A stretch of 8,848 bases of DNA from JALOOE01 sp964423545 (GTDB lineage: Bacteria > Chloroflexota > Anaerolineae > CG2-30-64-16), in NCBI GenBank assembly GCA_964423545.1, contig CAYRFV010000239.1, positions 1-8,848 of the forward strand. Reading direction: 5' to 3'. The notes under the pieces were generated by a model that worked only from the letters and a program-made list of their open reading frames with translations, did no database searches and was not told where the DNA came from. Shown here piece after piece: positions 5,415 to 8,848 of this stretch; the first letter of the stretch is position 1, and each line of letters begins with the position of its first letter. Position numbers and translations under genes: made by a program.

Positions 5415-8400
5415 TCACCGCACGAGCATCGGCAGCCAGGTCCGGCAGAGCTGTGCGGTCCCGACATTCTCGGCGCGGTCGAGCGCCAGGCCGGTGACGC
5501 AGCGGGCGCCCGCCGGCCAGGCGAACGGCTGGCTGTACGGCACGAAGTTCTGAGGAGATCCGCCGGCCCCGTAGAGTATCTGCACAACGCCGGAACCGCC
5601 GGCGCCATCCTCGGCGGTGATCCTGACGAGGCCGCTGGCGGCATCGGCGGCCATGTGCACGGCCGGAGGCGCCACATCGCCCGCGTGCGAGCCGTCGAGC
5701 AGCGTTCCGGGCAGCTGCTGCTCGGGAGAGGCGGACGTGTAGCGGTAGGTCAACGTCAGGTCGGGCGAAGTCGCCGGTCCTGCCAGCGTCGCGGTCGCGA
5801 CCGTACTGGTCGTGATCGGAATGCCAGGGAAGTTCATGCTCCGCACGATCGCGCCGTCTTGCAGCTCAGCGAGGGTCAGCCTGGCGGCGCCGGCGGCCTC
5901 CAAGTCGCCGGCAGCCCGAATCTGAACGGTGTACGGTCCCGGCCGGGTGAGCGCGGCGACCTGCGCGCCCGTGACCGCGACCAGGTTGGCGCCCGGGATC
6001 GTGTTGGCATAGCCGGACATGAGCCCACTGCCGGCGCTCAACTGGCGGCCCTGGGCATCGCTGATCGTCATCTGGGCATCGCCGAGCAGCGTGAGCTGCA
6101 CCCCGGTGGTCGTGCCGAGCGCCGCATAGCTCGCCGCAGAGGCGTCCGGCGCCAGCGCCGCGGCGTCGGCGTTGCCCGTCGCGGCGAGCTGCTGGTTCGT
6201 GCAGAAGTCCCCGTGCAGCAGCCCCAGCACCAGGTTCTGGACACGGACATCCGCGCCCAAGGTCATGTGATGCGCATCGCCCACCGTGTAGTAATGGCCA
6301 TCGGCGCGCATCTTCGCAAGCGGCTCGTACGCTGCACCGCTGCGCAAGGGCACGGTGTCGTCCCCCAGCGCATCCAGGATCGGTATGGCGGGCACATCAT
6401 CCTTGCCGTTGCAGGTGTAGCCATCGTCCCACCAGTTCTTGGTGCACACCGTGCACGGCCGCTGGCAGGCCCACAGATGGCCCCAGGTGGGGGTGCCGAT
6501 GCCGATGATGCGCTGGTTGATGTACTGGTCGGTCATCAGGGTGAGGTCGCCGATCCCCCGCGCCGTGAAGGCGTCCCCCTGGCTCACCAGGCCGGCGTTG
6601 TAGTTGCGCGCCAGGTAGCTCTTGGTCTCGTCATAGCTCTGCAGGATGACATCCTTGGCCGTCCAGATGTCACCGAGCAGCCCCTCTTGCAGCATCCAGC
6701 CCGCGAGGCCCAGATAGCGCGGATCGTAGGAGGCGCCGTCGAATGGGCTGCGCTCGAACCACAGCCGCGCCGGCAGCATCTGATACAGGCCGCCGAAATT
6801 GCGCGCCATCTCTTTGACGACTCCCGTCGACAGGGAGAGCGGCCCGGCCTCCATGCCCATCGTGTCGCCCATCTCCAGGTACTTGGCGGGGTGCACCGAG
6901 CCCAGGTAGGGCGTGCCGAACGTGATGATCTGGTCAACCTTGCCGGCCCCGTGCTTGATGACGTAGTTGCGCGACAACATGCCGCCCATGCTGTGACCGA
7001 CGAGGATGACCTTGTCCTTGCCCGTCTCTGCCAGCACCTGGTTGATCTTCTGTTCCAGCAGCGGATCGGTCTCATCGAGGTTCTTGCGCCAGTCGTAGCC
7101 GAACTCGTAGACGCGGCGGCCGCGGGCGCCCAGCTCGTAGAACATGCGGGCGTACAACCCCAGGTAGACGTCGACCGGATCGCTGAAGGGCGGATAGAGC
7201 TGCCAGATCGGCTGGCCCGGTGCGAGATCCGCCACCCTGCCCCGCTTGTCGGGGGTCGGCGTGAGTCCGTCTGGCTCCAGGCGCAGGGGATAGAAATGGA
7301 AGTCGTTGAAGAAGAGTGCTTCGTTGATGCTGCGGGACCCCAGCCAGATGTCTTCGTACTTCGGATAGGTGCGCACTTCGCCGTAGCCGAAAATATTGTA
7401 GAGCGGGATCTCGTACTTGAACTCGTTGGCTGCGACGATCTGGCTGCCGGCGATGCCCCCCATGAAGATGACGGGCAGATCGGTGCGCGGGGTGCGCAGG
7501 ATCGCACTGGCGCGCAGCGCGGGCTGCGCCGGATCGTAGGCGGTGAGGGTGCGTTCGCCGCCGGGATCGCGCGGGCCCGGCAGCACGAAGCTGGTCGTGA
7601 AGCTGCCCACCGCATCGAGTGTGGCCGTAACGGCAAGCGCGCCGTCGACCCGCACCTCGACGCGGCCGGAGACGTTGGGTGTGAAGCCGCTGCCGTAGAC
7701 GGTCAACGGCACACCCTGGCAGCCATCCTGGCGGGAAAGGGTGATCTTGGGCCCTGCGCCGGGGGGCGGCGGCGCGTCGGTGAGCACGACGACGTTGTTG
7801 CCGAGGCGCAGCCCGACATAGATGTAGCCGCGCATCGGGTCGGCGGCGATGCCGAACGGATCGAGACCGGCCGATGCCGGCGGGCCGGCAATCTGGTCGC
7901 TGCTGTTGATCTGGCTCACCGTGCCGGCTTCGCTGTTGGTGAAGTAGACGTTGCCCGTGAACGGGTTGGCGGCGATGCCGCCGCCGCCGTCGGAGCCGCC
8001 CTCCTGCAGTGGCAGGACCGCCAATTGCGTCAGCCCGGATGCAGCGGCGCGATAGACCACCGCCGTGTCGACGTTGTCGTTGGTGGCGCACGCCACGTAA
8101 AGCCGATCGTTGGTCGGGTTGAACGCCAGGGCGTACGGCGACCGACCGGGCCCGCAGGCGCTGACGCGCTGGCTCGCGAGCGGCTGCCAGCCGCTCGCGC
8201 CGTCCATCGTGACCAGGTCGCCGCTGCGGCGATGGCTCACATAAGCGCGATTCAGCTTCGTGTTCACGGCCAGCCCGAACGCGCCGTCGCCTCCGGTCGG
8301 CTGGGACGACTCCACGGCAAGGGTGGCGCCGCTGAGCACCACCAGCCTGTTTTCGGCGTGGCTGACCGTGAACACGCGGTTGGCCCCCGAATCGACCTCG

Positions 8401-8848
8401 ACAAAGGTCGGCTCGCCGCCCACCGCAGCGGATCCAAGGTTCGCCAGGTTCGACCCCTGCAGCATCTGCACTGCACCGTCGTCGAAGTTCGCCACATAGA
8501 CCCGATCGGTGGTCGGATTGACCGCGATCCCCCAAGGCCGGCGGCCCACGATCGTGAAGCTCTCCAATTCGACCGAGCCGTTGCCCTTCAGCCGCAGCAG
8601 CAGGTTGTTGTCGCGGCTGGTGACGTAGACCTTGCCGTCCAGTGTGTTGACCGCCACGCCGTTGATCGAGTATGCGGCGGGCAGATAGGGGTCGGCGAAG
8701 ACGGTCAGGGAGTTGCCACCGCGATTGCCAACGATCACGCGACGGCCGACGACATCGACTGCCACCGCAAACGGATCGTCTCCGGTCGGTTCAGCGCCGA
8801 TCACCTGGTTGCTCGGATAGCCCACGATGCTGACCGAGTCGGACGCGC
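5415..8848 (-). CDS. Large secreted-type protein: beta-propeller, IPT/TIG-like module, LCAT-like hydrolase, Ig-like C-terminus (5' end outside window)
   Basis: The frame is open to the window edge, with in-frame repeat-like codons before the GTG at 8825, so the true start and any signal peptide lie outside. Numbering from that GTG gives 1136 residues. Residues 1-350 hold about eight NHL/YncE-like propeller repeats (PFAVAVD, PWGIAVNPTTDRVYVAN, SPYALAFNPTNDRLYVA, PFGIAADP and similar), with part of an earlier one upstream. Residues 357-445 look like an IPT/TIG or Ig-like module (LTVYGSGFTPN). Residues 449-875 resemble an LCAT-like acyltransferase/lipase: PVIFMGGIAGSQ (451-462), YDWRKNL, the nucleophile elbow GHSMGG with S612, GDDTVP with D822, and H852/H853. 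A loop with C787, C791, C794 and C805 lies shortly before D822. Residues 880-1136 contain beta-rich and OmpL47/Ig-like sequence (ITAEDGAGGSGV) and end in TWLPMLVR. The protein is probably exported and hydrolyses or transfers acyl groups on a lipid or ester, with the propeller and Ig parts serving binding. It converges on the plus-strand genes, so it is not part of their operon. Confidence 0.85.
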   Translation of the reverse strand, partial: ASDSVSIVGYPSNQVIGAEPTGDDPFAVAVDVVGRRVIVGNRGGNSLTVFADPYLPAAYSINGVAVNTLDGKVYVTSRDNNLLLRLKGNGSVELESFTIVGRRPWGIAVNPTTDRVYVANFDDGAVQMLQGSNLANLGSAAVGGEPTFVEVDSGANRVFTVSHAENRLVVLSGATLAVESSQPTGGDGAFGLAVNTKLNRAYVSHRRSGDLVTMDGASGWQPLASQRVSACGPGRSPYALAFNPTNDRLYVACATNDNVDTAVVYRAAASGLTQLAVLPLQEGGSDGGGGIAANPFTGNVYFTNSEAGTVSQINSSDQIAGPPASAGLDPFGIAADPMRGYIYVGLRLGNNVVVLTDAPPPPGAGPKITLSRQDGCQGVPLTVYGSGFTPNVSGRVEVRVDGALAVTATLDAVGSFTTSFVLPGPRDPGGERTLTAYDPAQPALRASAILRTPRTDLPVIFMGGIAGSQIVAANEFKYEIPLYNIFGYGEVRTYPKYEDIWLGSRSINEALFFNDFHFYPLRLEPDGLTPTPDKRGRVADLAPGQPIWQLYPPFSDPVDVYLGLYARMFYELGARGRRVYEFGYDWRKNLDETDPLLEQKINQVLAETGKDKVILVGHSMGGMLSRNYVIKHGAGKVDQIITFGTPYLGSVHPAKYLEMGDTMGMEAGPLSLSTGVVKEMARNFGGLYQMLPARLWFERSPFDGASYDPRYLGLAGWMLQEGLLGDIWTAKDVILQSYDETKSYLARNYNAGLVSQGDAFTARGIGDLTLMTDQYINQRIIGIGTPTWGHLWACQRPCTVCTKNWWDDGYTCNGKDDVPAIPILDALGDDTVPLRSGAAYEPLAKMRADGHYYTVGDAHHMTLGADVRVQNLVLGLLHGDFCTNQQLAATGNADAAALAPDASAASYAALGTTTGVQLTLLGDAQMTISDAQGRQLSAGSGLMSGYANTIPGANLVAVTGAQVAALTRPGPYTVQIRAAGDLEAAGAARLTLAELQDGAIVRSMNFPGIPITTSTVATATLAGPATSPDLTLTYRYTSASPEQQLPGTLLDGSHAGDVAPPAVHMAADAASGLVRITAEDGAGGSGVVQILYGAGGSPQNFVPYSQPFAWPAGARCVTGLALDRAENVGTAQLCRTWLPMLVR

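Noticed and set aside
7072..8535. A 487-codon minus-strand open frame inside the large hydrolase gene in another frame
   Set aside because: The product is Arg/Gln/Gly-rich without domain features, while the overlapping frame shows clear propeller repeats and LCAT-like motifs.
1..8848. CRISPR array, transposon ends, tRNA or a hidden defence system
   Set aside because: No regularly spaced direct repeats, transposase-like proteins, terminal inverted repeats flanking a gene or cloverleaf-like sequence were found on reading both strands.

Overview
The window is GC-rich bacterial DNA. Two features point to Chloroflexota: the binding-protein lipoprotein has an Ala/Pro/Lys/Thr linker after its lipobox, and the large secreted-type protein ends in an LP-x-L-V-R tail after extracellular modules. 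Both are, in my experience, common in that phylum. This is an inference from protein style; no 16S rRNA or other marker gene is present.

Layout. Bases 1-113 hold a leader with a strong extended -10 promoter (59-67) and a good ribosome binding site. Three plus-strand genes follow: an LplB-type ABC permease (114-1127), a second CUT1-type permease (1144-2055) and a DUF3502/LipO-like solute-binding lipoprotein (2126-3733). A perfect 12-bp GC-rich hairpin (3761-3790) separates them from a fourth plus-strand gene (3838-4950). That gene encodes an enolase-superfamily enzyme carrying the full dipeptide-epimerase signature: KxK, D/E/D metal ligands, second Lys and DxD. Next comes a decayed reading frame (about 4986-5324) that resembles a GyrI-like/AraC-type effector-binding domain but is broken by two frameshifts. 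On the minus strand, convergent with everything else, lies a very large gene (5415-8848, 5' end outside the window). It encodes an NHL/YncE-like beta-propeller, an IPT/TIG-like module, an LCAT-like alpha/beta hydrolase with a recognisable Ser-Asp-His triad, and an OmpL47/Ig-like C-terminus.

How the genes may work together. The first three genes form a complete import module except for the ATPase, which is absent here and is probably supplied in trans, as is usual for this importer class. LplB/YtcP/LipO-type importers usually carry oligosaccharides. The epimerase next door acts on L-Ala-X type dipeptides in characterised relatives, but here the position that binds Glu in the Ala-Glu epimerases appears to be Gly rather than Arg. 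The imported compound is therefore open: a glycan, a glycopeptide or muropeptide, or a peptide. The propeller-hydrolase is probably exported and independent of the import operon.

No tRNA, rRNA, CRISPR array, transposase or defence system was seen. The items most worth following up are the importer-epimerase pairing with its altered specificity position, and the propeller-LCAT fusion with a four-cysteine insertion.
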